A stretch of DNA of 64,000 nucleotides from CAIQPV01 sp963719855 (GTDB lineage: Bacteria > Pseudomonadota > Gammaproteobacteria > Burkholderiales > Gallionellaceae): the NCBI GenBank assembly GCA_963719855.1, contig CAVRDK010000005.1:99781-163780 (forward strand). Direction: 5' to 3'. The notes beneath the pieces are model-generated. The model saw only the letters and a program-made list of their open reading frames with translations. It was not told the origin of the DNA and searched no databases. Within the stretch, counting starts at the first letter, position 1; each line of letters starts with the position of its first letter. The position numbers and the translations under genes are program-made. Below, in pieces: positions 1-10,142 of this stretch.

Positions 1-459
1 GTAGATTATTCTCGATTCGAGCAAGTCCTTTTTGGACTGCATGCGAAAAAGGTTGGGGATTAGGCTGATCTACATAAAACAGTGAGTCCGCCTTACCATC
101 GCTTTCCCTCAATATGCGCATATCCCAAACTATTTGGGTAGCCGTCAGAAGGTATTCCAGATTAAGTCCTTGGAGTTTTTTGACTAGCGCTGGCGTTGGT
201 TTGCCATTCGCATCAAGCGCAATAGAAACTGGCATCAGCTTAATTTTTACTGGTTTCTGCGCACCTTCAGATAGCACATTGGAAACATGCGCAGCCAACC
301 GGCGCGGTGAAGCAAAAATGGTTAACTTTGCACCTTCACCAAGACAATTTGAATTCTGAAGCTCAGTGAATAACAACTGCCCGAATGCCTCGCCCAATTT
401 CTTCAGCGCCTTCGGTGGCAATTCTTCGACGAACAGTTCAACTAATAAATTCTTTGTCG

Positions 460-463
<4 letters not shown>
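1..463 (-). CDS. glyS: Glycyl-tRNA synthetase beta subunit, N-terminal part (cut by window edge)
   Basis: The reverse strand reads from an ATG at 463 without a stop to the window edge, about 154 residues. The protein opens MTTKNLLVELFVEELPPKAL and continues with FASPRRLAAHVSN and LMPVSIALDANGKPTPAL, which are hallmarks of the bacterial GlyS beta chain. With GlyQ it forms the alpha2beta2 enzyme that charges tRNA-Gly in the cytoplasm; the beta chain carries the tRNA-binding domains. Its ATG overlaps the glyQ stop by four bases (ATGA), so translation is probably coupled. Only roughly the first fifth of the usual ~690-700 residues is present. Confidence 0.95.
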
Positions 464-1407
<944 letters not shown>

Positions 1408-1614
1408 TAAGTTTGGCTGGATTGCAAAGCGCGCATTTTACTAGCTTTCGCTTGTCGGCGCAGAACGAATCCACCCAGCGCTACTCCGGAGAAAAAGCCG
1501 TGGGAAAAGCACCAACAACAAAAACCTAGTGCTGCACTCAAGTTTTCGGCGGATCATGCCGAAAAACAATACATGGGGTTTATTTCTTTATCGGAGCCGA
1601 CAAGGGAGGGAAAA

Positions 1615-1749
1615 ATGAAATACTTATTGGCAGGTTTGGTGATTTCGTCTGTGCAAATATTATTTATGCTCGCCTTCACTGTATGCGCACTGTGCATCGG
1701 AATGTCTGCACTGGTGGGCAAGCTCAAGCCGAGAAAAATATCGGACTGA
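1615..1749 (+). CDS. Small membrane protein, 44 residues, unknown function
   Basis: An ATG at 1615 follows a strong ribosome binding site (GGGAGG, 5 bases upstream) and opens a 44-codon frame ending in TGA. The product is almost entirely one hydrophobic segment (residues about 4-34, including two Cys in VCALC) followed by a positively charged tail, KLKPRKISD. This is the pattern of a single-pass inner-membrane miniprotein with the tail in the cytoplasm. It stands alone between glyQ and a GIY-YIG gene, both on the other strand. I recognise no family. Support comes from the ribosome binding site and membrane topology only. Confidence 0.55.
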   Translation: MKYLLAGLVISSVQILFMLAFTVCALCIGMSALVGKLKPRKISD

Positions 1750-1786
1750 ACTCTTCGAAAAAGTCTGCGGCATCTTCTCTTGTGGA

Positions 1787-2065
1787 TTAAGGAGAGCGGT
1801 GTTTCAGGTTTGCATCAACCAGCGCCAACTTCGCAGTGCGCGGCAAACCCTTGATCTCAATCTCACGCTTCAGCGCGGTGGATTTATCGGCACAGCATTC
1901 GCAATAGACCATCTTTACCGGCGTGCGTCCGCGCGTATACTTCGCCCCCTCGCCCGCATTGTGCGCGGCGAGGCGCTTATCCAGATCGTTGGTTATACCG
2001 CAGTACAAGGTACCGTCGGTACATTCGAGGAGATAACACACCCAGCCAGTTGGAGTCGCAATCAT
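1787..2065 (-). CDS. GIY-YIG nuclease-superfamily protein (UPF0213/YhbQ type)
   Basis: The 92-residue product has the small stand-alone GIY-YIG fold: VCYLLECTDGTLYCGIT carries the two signature strands, LDKRLAAHNAG the catalytic-type arginine helix, and KYTRGRTPV and REIEIKGL the rest of the core, including the conserved glutamate. Proteins of this UPF0213 type are small putative nucleases; some are linked to DNA repair, but the physiological substrate is not settled. I chose the ATG at 2065 because the reading frame upstream adds only an unconserved hydrophobic stretch. The gene stands alone, facing the small membrane protein gene at 1615-1749. Confidence 0.85.
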   Translation of the reverse strand: MIATPTGWVCYLLECTDGTLYCGITNDLDKRLAAHNAGEGAKYTRGRTPVKMVYCECCADKSTALKREIEIKGLPRTAKLALVDANLKHRSP

Positions 2066-2171
2066 GGATGCTATTGTAGCCCCTGCCCTTAGATACAGAA
2101 AAACCAAAGCCAATGGAAATCAGCCTTCAACCCCATGTTCTGGTGCGTTCCAGTAAAACATTTATACGTAA

Positions 2172-2235
2172 CCGTTCGGCCTGAGCTTGTCGAAGGCTAG
2201 TGGCAGTAAGGTGCCAGCGGTTCGGCCTGAGTAGG
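2172..2235. repeat. Dispersed palindromic repeat, CTTCGACAAGCTCAGG family
   Basis: CCGTTCGGCCTGAGCTTGTC begins a unit, and GGTTCGGCCTGAG recurs at 2219; between them TGGCA/TGCCA forms a small inverted repeat. It abuts the stop codon of the ATP-grasp gene and shares its core with 473-496 and 40487-40610. It may act as a transcript 3'-end structure, but no T-run follows. Confidence 0.6.
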
Positions 2236-3444
2236 CTAAGTGCGATCCATTTTGCCCTTTAGCATTTCATAAAAAGCGCTGAAGACTTTGCGCATCTGCG
2301 GTTGTTTGTAGGGGAAAATATCCACCGGATCCATGGCGTGAATTAACCCGAGATTGTCAGCTTCGAAAATCAGCAGGTCACCTTCGGGTGTTTCCCCGCA
2401 ATCTATGACGAGGTAGTCGAGCCCCAAGCGCTCGCCGATAACACGGAAGGCTTCTTTGTGTCTGTGACCGAAGTCCTCATCAAAGTCAACCATAAAGCTC
2501 TCTTCCTCGGCGCGTTTTGCGGCGCTTTCCGACATCCCCGCATTTTTATAATGGATCATCCAGTTTTCGGATATGGCCAGATGGCATGCGAACGGTTTGC
2601 CGTCGATCAGGGCTATGCGGCACTTCCGGTACAAGCCATCCGGTCCACGGTAATCGACGAAGCGTGCAACATTGAATTCATTCTCCGGTGTTGCGTTCAG
2701 ATATTCCTCAATAGCTGCCGGGCTATCGATTTTGTCCAGTCCTTCGCCTGCATGCGAACCAAGCGGACGCACGATAAACGGAAAATTTGCATCTTTCAGC
2801 AGGGCGGTAATTAATTTTTCTCCGCGACCAATTTGTTGCAGGTCCTGTCTGCCGATTCGTGCCGTGATGGGTATTTCTACTCCGGACGTGGATTTTAGCA
2901 AGGCGCTGACGCTATCCCGTGACAAGCGGGAAATTCGGTCCGGCATGTTGAGTATGGGGTGCGGCGAAGATTTTATGAGCTTCCCGACTTGTTCCAGCAG
3001 CGGTTGATTCTGGTCGGATTCGCCTATGGCGACGATAAGCAGATCATGGTCCGGCAATGATGTCGGGAAAGGCAAATCCAGAGACACGTAGAGAATATCA
3101 AGCGCGACATCGGAGCCTTCCAGCAGAAAATCCACTGGCGTGTTATCCATTATGTCGCCTGGCTTCATGATGGCAAGCAGCCTGATTCCGGTTTGGCTAT
3201 TGTCGGGGGATAAATGGTAGAGCTGCCGTATTCCCAGTGCTTTCCCTTGCAGTTCCAATCCCATCTCACGGTTCCCCGTGATCTGAAATATTATCGACAA
3301 ACCCATTAACATATTCGCGTCATTCGGGTTGTATGCCGCGACGTTTACCAAGTGGGCCAGATCCGCTCCGGACAAAACCATGCGCATCAGTGAGGCAAGA
3401 CCAATGAACGGTTTTTGATCACTGCAATTTGTGGTGATGGGCAT
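2236..3444 (-). CDS. ATP-grasp domain protein with helical N-terminal region
   Basis: 402 residues. Residues about 30-85 (DLAHLVNVAAYNPNDANMLM and following) look like a TPR-like helical region. The C-terminal half fits an ATP-grasp ligase: PFIVRPLGSHAGEGLDKI resembles the ATP-binding lysine/glycine loop region, and YLVIDCGETPEGDLLIFEADN supplies the acidic metal-binding end (E-x-D-N). ATP-grasp enzymes join a carboxylate to an amine or similar nucleophile through an acyl-phosphate; the substrate here cannot be told. The gene lies 66 bases after a GGDEF/EAL gene on the same strand and may be cotranscribed with it. No signal peptide is seen, so the protein is likely cytoplasmic. Confidence 0.72.
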   Translation of the reverse strand: MPITTNCSDQKPFIGLASLMRMVLSGADLAHLVNVAAYNPNDANMLMGLSIIFQITGNREMGLELQGKALGIRQLYHLSPDNSQTGIRLLAIMKPGDIMDNTPVDFLLEGSDVALDILYVSLDLPFPTSLPDHDLLIVAIGESDQNQPLLEQVGKLIKSSPHPILNMPDRISRLSRDSVSALLKSTSGVEIPITARIGRQDLQQIGRGEKLITALLKDANFPFIVRPLGSHAGEGLDKIDSPAAIEEYLNATPENEFNVARFVDYRGPDGLYRKCRIALIDGKPFACHLAISENWMIHYKNAGMSESAAKRAEEESFMVDFDEDFGHRHKEAFRVIGERLGLDYLVIDCGETPEGDLLIFEADNLGLIHAMDPVDIFPYKQPQMRKVFSAFYEMLKGKMDRT

Positions 3445-3510
3445 TGGAATGTCTAGGAGGATTCAACTTTGGAGTAAAACGTGGGTAAGTAATTTTTACC
3501 GCACACCCTG

Positions 3511-6032
3511 CTAACCCTGTTGATTTTTTCTCGCGAATGCGACGAAGTCCTGAGGGCTGATGGGGCGGCTAAAGTAATAGCCTTGGATCTCATCGCACAT
3601 GAGTTCCTTAAGGATGGCAAGCTGCTCGGCAGTTTCAACCCCTTCTGCGATTACCTTGAGTTTCAGGTTATGCCCCATATTGATAATGGTTTCGATAATC
3701 GCGTTGTTGTTCGAATCTTCTGTAATGTCTTTAACGAAGGATCTGTCAATTTTTAGCTTGTTGATCGGGAAATGCTTGAGGTAACTCAAAGAGGAGTAAC
3801 CTGTGCCGAAATCGTCGATTGAAAGGTGTAATCCAATCTTTTTTAATGAACGGAGCAACTCAAGCATCGATTCGGCGTTTTTCATGACGGCTGACTCCGT
3901 GATTTCGAGTTCAAGAAGATGGGGGTCGAGTCCTGTATCGCTTAGTATCTGCATAATCGATTCCTTGAAGTTTTTCTGATGGAATTGTTGTGCAGAAATA
4001 TTCACGGCGGTCAGGACCGGATCCAAGCCTTCTTTCTGCCAGGTTATATTTTGGGCGCATGCGGTCTTGAGTACCCATTCTCCGATTGGCACTATAAGTC
4101 CGCATTTCTCTGCGAGAGAGATGAAATCATTTGGCGGGACGAGCCCTTTTCCGGGTGCTGCCATCTGATCAGAGCTTCAGCCCCGACAATTTTTCCCGTC
4201 AGGACATCGATCTGGGGTTGGTAATGGAGAAAAAATTCTTCATTTTTAATCGCGCGTCTCAGATCGTTTTCGAGAGTAAGCCGTTCAAAAGCCTTGTCGT
4301 TCATTGCTGAGGAAAAGAACTGGAAGTTGTTTCTCCCGTTCTCTTTTGCGTGATACATCGCTGCATCTGCATTCTTGATCAAGGTTGGATAGTCCAGTCC
4401 ATTGTCCGGGTAAATGGAGATTCCAATACTTGTGCCTATGTGGACTTCATTTCCGTCGAGCATGAACGGAATGGCGATGGTTTCGACCACTTTCTGTGCC
4501 ACAAGCGCTGCCTCGTTCGGCTCCTGGATGCCGTTAAGTAGTATTACAAACTCGTCTCCCCCCAGCCGTGAGACTGTATCCGATTCCCTTATGCAACTTT
4601 TTAATCGCTCAGACACTAGTTTCAGAAGCAAGTCTCCCGCATGATGGCCGAGAGAATCGTTGACGATTTTGAATCGGTCCAAATCGAGAAAAGCTATTGC
4701 GAGTTGTGCTTGGCTGCGCTTCGCCACCGCAATAGCCATATCGAGGTGATCGTTCAATAGCGCCCGGTTGGGGAGACCGGTAAGCGCGTCGAAATGGGCA
4801 AGGTACTGGATACGTTCGTACGAAGCTTTTCTTTCGGTAATGTCTGAAAATAAGGCGATGTAATTCGAGATGTTGCCATTTTCATCCCGGACTATGGTGA
4901 TTGAAAGCCATTTTGGATAGATTTCGCCGTTTTTCCTACGGTCAACCAGTTCGCCCTGCCAGTTCCCGGTTTTGAGCAGGTTTTTCCACATGCTCTGATA
5001 AAACTCCCGGTCGTGCTGGCCTGACTTCAGTATGCGTGGATTTTTTCCGATGGCTTCTTCCGGCGAATAACCGGTAATCTCGGTGAATGCTTTGTTGACC
5101 TGGATAATATTATTTTCGACGTCGGTGATGACAATCGCTTCCATGCTGTTCACGAAAACCTGGGCGGACAGCTTCAGTTGCTCCTGGCTCTCCTTGACTT
5201 CGGCGACACTCTGTTGCAAGCTGCCAGCCAATGCGTTGAAGGCACTTGCCATCCGTCCTATTTCATCTTTGCCGGTTATGCCGACACGCCTCGACAAGTC
5301 GCCATCGACCTGCATTGCCGTCATCACTTCCTGAAGTTTTTTGATTGGCTTGGTGAAGGATCGGATCATTACGCCAATAACAAAGAAAAGGATTACTTGC
5401 AGCGCAAACTGACCCAGCCATAGCCAGCGGTTAATCGATTTGATCGTGTTCGATTCTTCGGTCAGGTCGAGCATGATGCTCGCGGCACCGTTGACACTTC
5501 CAGCCTCGACTTGATGGCATGCCAAGCAGTCCGTGCCCCTGAAATTACGGCCTACGACAAAAGGAATCACCGCCCTCAGCGATAGTGATTTGCCGTCCAG
5601 CCGGTTGAAATAGAGCTTCCCCGTGTTCATGACACTTTGGACGATTTCGTCTGCGGCTTGCTCTTCAGGAAGGCCTGGGCCGTATTGCTTGGTCACCTGC
5701 GCTGCTCTGAAAATACGCAGTTCCGTGATGCCTTGGGACTTACCCATCTTCTGGATAAAAAGAATTCTGTTTTTCGGATCGCTGATTTGTCCTGTCACCA
5801 TCAGCATATTCATGCCGTTTATAATGCCATCGGCGGCTTCCATGGCCCGACTTTTTGCGGACTCAAAGATTTTCTCTTCAAGGCTGGACATGATCCAGCG
5901 CTGGGCAAAAACCAAGACGACGAAAAGACCCACCTGAATCAAAAGGGTGAGCTTGATTTGAATGCTTAAGGAATTCCACCAATTTTTGATCATCGGTGAT
6001 TCAATCTGTTTTTTTTCATGTATTTCAAACAA
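3511..6032 (-). CDS. Membrane heme-sensor HAMP-PAS-GGDEF-EAL protein, frameshifted
   Basis: Domains in order: a transmembrane helix (about 24-44), a periplasmic sensor with a c-type heme motif CLACH (C169, C172, H173), a second helix (about 205-223), HAMP, PAS (about 288-402), GGDEF with intact GGDEF (491-495) and RxxD inhibitory site (RESD), then EAL beginning near residue 590 with EALIRW. The first frame ends after HPEKG at about 4092; the EAL continues in another frame from LVPPNDF to 3511 with ELEITES, DDFGTG and AEGVE intact. One missing base in the AAAAGGG run near 4140-4147 explains the break. If intact, the protein would make or degrade c-di-GMP in response to redox or gas signals. 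The start is either TTG at 6032 or ATG at 5993 (MIKNWW). Confidence 0.85.
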
Positions 6033-6126
6033 TGGGACATTTTGGCAAAATTTAGCGTCCGCAATCTAGCAGTAAATAACCATTTGCGCTACGCGGATAT
6101 GAGAAAATTTGGTCAATGCGAGGTGA

Positions 6127-6621
6127 TTAGCGTGGTGGGGTAATGCGTCGCGCGCCATTATAGCGGTTCTGCCAATAACTCTCCCTCATACTCGCTATGA
6201 CAATGGCCTTGCCGGTTTTAGGCGCATGTACAAAGCGGCTTTCCCCCACATAGATACCGACGTGCGAATAAGGTTGCTGCTGCGTATTGAAAAACACCAA
6301 GTCCCCAGGATGCAATTGATCTTCTTTTAGTGGTTCGCCCACTTGGCTCATTTCCAGGCTTGTGCGCGGCAGCTTCCATCCGAGCGACTTCAAGAACACA
6401 TGATTTACAAACCCGCTGCAATCAAAACCGGTCTCTGGAGAATTGCCACCGTATTGGTACGGTGTTTCGGCCAGGCTCATCGCGTAAATTGCCAGATCGT
6501 TCATTGCTTCACTCGAAAAATTCTCCAATTTTTTTGAGGGGGCAGGAACGTCACGCTGTGTGGTCGCACAAGCGCCGCATAGCAACATTAACAAAATGAG
6601 CAGGATTTTCTTCATAAGCAT
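6127..6621 (-). CDS. NlpC/P60 family lipoprotein, putative peptidoglycan endopeptidase
   Basis: 164 residues. The N-terminus is a lipoprotein signal with the lipobox LCGAC, so the protein should be anchored in the envelope. The catalytic domain covers about residues 45-160, with the nucleophile in FDCSGFV, the histidine in SHVGIYVG and a third polar residue in FVHAPK. These are the Cys-His-His residues of NlpC/P60 cysteine peptidases, which cut stem peptides in peptidoglycan (Spr/MepS-like). The start may be the first ATG or the one two codons later (MKKILL). The gene is divergent from the kinase fusion gene, with only 46 bases between them. Confidence 0.88.
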   Translation of the reverse strand: MLMKKILLILLMLLCGACATTQRDVPAPSKKLENFSSEAMNDLAIYAMSLAETPYQYGGNSPETGFDCSGFVNHVFLKSLGWKLPRTSLEMSQVGEPLKEDQLHPGDLVFFNTQQQPYSHVGIYVGESRFVHAPKTGKAIVIASMRESYWQNRYNGARRITPPR

Positions 6622-6667
6622 GAATTTACGGTAGAGTAGTGGTGTTTGTAAAGAGCCGCTTTATAAA

Positions 6668-8353
6668 ATGGACGCCAATCAAACTGATTACACAAGCCAG
6701 CAGACGCTTATTGCCGCTTTGCTGGACAAATCCTGCTTCCCCCATGCGGCGCAGGGAGTGCGCCTGGTTGAAACGCACATTTCCTGGGTGCTTCTAGCCG
6801 GGCGTTACGCATACAAAATCAAGAAGGCGCTCGATCTGGGTTTCCTGAATTTTACCAGTCTGGAAGTGCGCCGATTCTATTGTTCCGAGGAGATCAGGCT
6901 CAACCGCCGCTTGGCACCCCATATTTATCTCGATGTCATTCCTATCGGCGGGAAGCCGGATTCACCGGAATTCGGCGCGCAACCCGCCATCGAATATGCC
7001 GTCAGGATGCGGCGTTTCGATATTGCAAAACAGCTTGATCACTTGCTGCCGCGTGGAAAAGTTTTGCCGCAACACATGGATAATCTGGCTGCTGCGCTAG
7101 CGGTCTTTCATGGAGGCTTGCCACAGGCAGAATCGGGTTCTGCATTTGGCACGCCAGCGACAATTCGTGCAGCGGCCATGCAAAATTTTGAGCAGTTATT
7201 GTCATTACTGACAGAGCAGCCTGACCGGGATGCCGTGGCAGAGTTAAGGCGATCTACTGTGAATGCCTACTCTGCGTGTGAAAAATATTTCATTCAGCGT
7301 CGGGTGCAAGGCTGCGTGCGCGAATGCCACGGCGATCTGCATCTGGGCAATATTGTGCTCATCGGCAATCAACCCGTCCCCTTCGACGGCATCGAGTTTA
7401 ATCCTGCGCTGCGCTGGATCGACGTAATGGATGAAGTTACCTTTCTGGTCATGGATTTGCTGCACGGCAAGAACCCCGAACTGGCCTATCGTTTTCTGAA
7501 TGCTTATCTGGAGGCGGCGGGGGATTACGCGGGCGTATCGGTATTGCGCTTCTATCTCGCCTACCGTGCCGGGGTGCGCGCCAAGGTCAATGCCATCCGC
7601 GCCTTTCAGTCTATCCCTGATGGAACTACTGATAAGCCTATTAGCCATTCCACTTGGCTATCAAAAGACGATAGCCAAGTGGCTGGTTATCAGCCCGATC
7701 ACGGTCAACTGGTGCAGACGCAGGCACTGGCGGCTTGCCGCAACTATCTGGCACTGGCCGCTGAATGTTTAGCCCGTCGTCGCACCGCACTGATTATCAC
7801 CCACGGCCTGCCGGGTTCCGGCAAAAGCACCTTCGCCCAGGCCGCGCTGGAACGGTTGCAGGCGATACGCATACGCTCCGATGTGGAGCGCAAACGGTTG
7901 TTCGGCATGAACCCGCTGGACGACAGTTGCTCAGGCACAAACAATGGCATTTACAGCGCCGATGCAACTCGGCGCACTTACGCACGTCTGCATGAACTGG
8001 CGCGCGATCTGCTCAATGCAGGCTTCCCGGTGATTGTGGATGCAGCCTTCCTCAAACAAGACGAGCGCGAACAATTCCATACACTCGCACTAAGCCTTTC
8101 CGTACCGTTTGTTATCGTGGATATGCAGGCAAGCACGGCCATACTGGGCGCGCGAATCATGCTGCGGCGCCATGCGGCAAACGACGCATCGGAAGCCGAC
8201 CTCGGCGTGTTGCAAATGCTGCAAGCCGCACAGCAACCATTGCTGCCGCATGAGCTTGTGCGGACGGTGGAGTTTTTAAATGATGCAGATCACGGCGGTA
8301 TTCCCGCTGACGCGGCAAGCTGGGGCAGGTTGGATGAGTTGTTGGCTGAGTAA
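6668..8353 (+). CDS. Bifunctional APH-like phosphotransferase / P-loop kinase
   Basis: 561 residues. The N-terminal half is an aminoglycoside-phosphotransferase-like kinase fold with the catalytic loop CHGDLHLGN and the metal-binding D in PFDGIEFN. The C-terminal half begins at about 375 with a Walker A loop GLPGSGKST and resembles zeta-toxin/AAA_33 nucleoside-kinase-like domains (IRSDVERKRL, VIVDAAFL). This two-domain protein is widespread in proteobacteria; its substrate is unknown, and drug resistance should not be assumed. A 13-bp inverted repeat (7650-7682) is embedded in the linker between the two domains and is translated as part of STWLSKDDSQVAG. The protein is probably cytoplasmic. 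Confidence 0.87.
   Translation: MDANQTDYTSQQTLIAALLDKSCFPHAAQGVRLVETHISWVLLAGRYAYKIKKALDLGFLNFTSLEVRRFYCSEEIRLNRRLAPHIYLDVIPIGGKPDSPEFGAQPAIEYAVRMRRFDIAKQLDHLLPRGKVLPQHMDNLAAALAVFHGGLPQAESGSAFGTPATIRAAAMQNFEQLLSLLTEQPDRDAVAELRRSTVNAYSACEKYFIQRRVQGCVRECHGDLHLGNIVLIGNQPVPFDGIEFNPALRWIDVMDEVTFLVMDLLHGKNPELAYRFLNAYLEAAGDYAGVSVLRFYLAYRAGVRAKVNAIRAFQSIPDGTTDKPISHSTWLSKDDSQVAGYQPDHGQLVQTQALAACRNYLALAAECLARRRTALIITHGLPGSGKSTFAQAALERLQAIRIRSDVERKRLFGMNPLDDSCSGTNNGIYSADATRRTYARLHELARDLLNAGFPVIVDAAFLKQDEREQFHTLALSLSVPFVIVDMQASTAILGARIMLRRHAANDASEADLGVLQMLQAAQQPLLPHELVRTVEFLNDADHGGIPADAASWGRLDELLAE
7650..7682. repeat. Perfect hairpin embedded in a coding linker
   Basis: CCACTTGGCTATC and its exact reverse complement GATAGCCAAGTGG are separated by seven bases. 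Weaker pairing extends outward (GATAAGCC at 7631 with GGTTATC near 7685). It lies in the linker of the APH/P-loop kinase gene and keeps the frame open. Confidence 0.75.
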
Positions 8354-8369
8354 AAATATCAGGTTTTCA

Positions 8370-8463
8370 GTAGGATGGGTGGAGCGCAGCGTAACCCATC
8401 AATAACGAACCCCTTATTATAATTATGGCTTTGATGGGTTGCGCTGCGCTCCACCCATCCTAC
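8370..8463. repeat. Long inverted repeat between convergent genes
   Basis: Arms of about 32 bases (8370-8401 and 8432-8463) carry GTAGGATGGGTGGAGCGCAG and its near-perfect reverse complement, around an AT-rich 30-base centre. It fills the gap between two convergent genes, so it may serve as a bidirectional terminator; it also looks like a mobile palindromic repeat, with the GATGGGTTGCGCTGCG motif common in beta- and gammaproteobacterial intergenic DNA. Confidence 0.8.
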
Positions 8464-8482
8464 ATATAGTGCCAATCTGCAA

Positions 8483-9238
8483 TTACAACTCCAGCATCCC
8501 GCCCGTACAACTCTGCGCTTGTTCCAGCCGTGTCAATGTCGGCAGCAAGTTGAGGCCGGTGCTTCTCTTCAATTCGACCGCCTGTTCCTTGAGGTCGTCC
8601 AGATCGATGCTGATGGCATCGCCCGCTGCCCCGAAGGCAATGGTGTTGCCGCTGTCGCAGGAGGGAAAGGCGAGGGCGCGTCCCTCGAATGCGGCATGGA
8701 TTCGTTCCAGGCTGGCCTCGTAGCCCTTGCTGCGCCCGAGAAGATTGACGGCCATGATGCCGTTGCTGCTCAGGCGTGCCTGTGCGGCCTGATAGAACGG
8801 CAGGGTATCGAGAGCCCCGGCGCGTGCATCGGCATCGAAGCCATCCACCAGTATCAGGTCCCAGTTCTTGTCGCTGGCCATCACATACTCGACGCCATCG
8901 CCGATCACCATATTCAGCCGCAACGGGTCTTCCGGCAGCTTGAAAAATTGCCGCGCGGCGGCCACTACCGCAGGTTCAATCTCCACCACCGTCAGCTTCG
9001 CCAGCGGGTAATTGCGGTACAGATACTTGGTCAACGAGGCCGCGCCGAGGCCGATCAGCAAAACCTTGCGCGGGAAGCGCGACTCTTCCCGCAGTAGCAG
9101 GCTTGCCATCATCTCCTTGGTGTAGTCGAGTTCCAGATTCCACGGACGCGCGATGCGCATCGCGCCTTGTATCCACTCGGAGCCGAAGTGCAGCGTGCGC
9201 ACGCCGGCTTCTTCGCGTATGTCTATTGAGATTGCCAT
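8483..9238 (-). CDS. Spermidine synthase-like methyltransferase-fold protein
   Basis: 251 residues from the ATG at 9238 (MAISIDIREE). The Rossmann core reads VLLIGLGAASLTKYLYR, then TVVEIEP, GDGVEYVM and DLILVDGFDADA. This matches the polyamine-synthase family (SpeE-like), in which a glycine-rich loop and acidic residues bind decarboxylated S-adenosylmethionine. The protein lacks the N-terminal beta domain typical of true SpeE, so its actual reaction is uncertain. The start overlaps the end of the NAD(P)H-hydrate dehydratase gene upstream by 16 bases; an upstream in-frame ATG at 9262 would lengthen the overlap to 40. The two genes form a short operon. Confidence 0.8.
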   Translation of the reverse strand: MAISIDIREEAGVRTLHFGSEWIQGAMRIARPWNLELDYTKEMMASLLLREESRFPRKVLLIGLGAASLTKYLYRNYPLAKLTVVEIEPAVVAAARQFFKLPEDPLRLNMVIGDGVEYVMASDKNWDLILVDGFDADARAGALDTLPFYQAAQARLSSNGIMAVNLLGRSKGYEASLERIHAAFEGRALAFPSCDSGNTIAFGAAGDAISIDLDDLKEQAVELKRSTGLNLLPTLTRLEQAQSCTGGMLEL

Positions 9239-10074
9239 TGGTTTATCAGCCACCTTGCCCATTCTGTTAGTTCCGTTGCCGTCATGCCGACGGCAATTCC
9301 TTTTTCCGCCAGCGCATCACCCGCCGTGCCGTGCAGGTGCGCTGCCAGCAGCAGCGCCTGATCTGCATTCAGCCCTTGCGCGATGAAGGCGGCGATCATG
9401 CCGGTCAGCACATCACCCATGCCGGGCGCGCTCATGCCGGGGTTGCCGGTTTTGTTGAGATACGTCTTGCCGTCGCGGGTGACGCACACGCTGTCCGCGC
9501 CCTTGAGTACGACGCTGCAATGCAGTTTTTCCGCAAGCTGTTGCGCGGCTGCGGTGCGTGCGGCCTGTACTTCTGTTGTCGTCATGCCGAGCAGACGCGC
9601 GGCTTCACCGGGATGCGGGGTAATGATGGTGGCGGCTTTGCGCGCGCGCAGGTCGTCTTGCAAATCGGGGTGGCGGGCGAGCAGGTTGAGTGCGTCGGCA
9701 TCCAGCACCAGCGCGGTGTCCAGCTTGAGTACGTCGAACAGGAGTTTTTGCGCGGGGATTGAGGTGCCCATGCCGCAGCCGATGGCGAGCACGTCTGATT
9801 TAGTCAGGCGTAACGCACTGTCGGCCCGGTGCAGCATCAGTTCCGGCTGAACCATATCCACCGCTGGCGCATCCTCCGCCAGCAGGCCGACATGCACGCA
9901 GCCCGCACCCAGCTTTAGCGCGGCACGCCCGGCCAGCAATGCCGCACCGACCATACCGGAAGCGCCGCCGATCACCACCACCGTGCCGAACTGGCCCTTG
10001 TGGCTGTCGCGCGGACGCGGCTTGAGGAAGACGGAAACCTGTTTGTGGGTGATAACGGGGATGCGTTTGCTCAT
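9223..10074 (-). CDS. nnrD: ADP/ATP-dependent NAD(P)H-hydrate dehydratase
   Basis: 283 residues, matching the ribokinase-like C-terminal half of YjeF as a stand-alone protein. Key features are GTVVVIGGASGMVGAALL near the N-terminus, DADALNLLA, ITPHPGEAARL and the diagnostic NPGMSAPGMGDVLTG near residue 215. The enzyme repairs hydrated NADH and NADPH using a nucleotide as phosphate donor; its partner epimerase domain (NnrE) is not fused here and not seen in the window. It is the first gene of a pair with the spermidine-synthase-like gene and is divergent from purL, so the short gap to purL must hold both promoters. Confidence 0.92.
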   Translation of the reverse strand: MSKRIPVITHKQVSVFLKPRPRDSHKGQFGTVVVIGGASGMVGAALLAGRAALKLGAGCVHVGLLAEDAPAVDMVQPELMLHRADSALRLTKSDVLAIGCGMGTSIPAQKLLFDVLKLDTALVLDADALNLLARHPDLQDDLRARKAATIITPHPGEAARLLGMTTTEVQAARTAAAQQLAEKLHCSVVLKGADSVCVTRDGKTYLNKTGNPGMSAPGMGDVLTGMIAAFIAQGLNADQALLLAAHLHGTAGDALAEKGIAVGMTATELTEWARWLINQWQSQ

Positions 10075-10109
10075 GTTTCAAGGGGGCACTGGCATATGGA
10101 TGTGCATAG

Positions 10110-10115
10110 TATAAT
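10110..10115 (+). promoter_or_regulatory. Probable -10 element upstream of purL
   Basis: A perfect TATAAT stands 28 bases upstream of the purL ATG at 10143. No convincing -35 box lies 16-18 bases further up (CACTGG), so it would be a weak or activated sigma-70 promoter. Confidence 0.4.
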
Positions 10116-10142
10116 CGCGCTTTGCCATTTCATTGCCATCGT

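Noticed and set aside
6668..8353. Aminoglycoside resistance gene
   Set aside because: The kinase fold is shared, but the fusion to a P-loop kinase domain marks a widespread chromosomal family with no known link to drug resistance.
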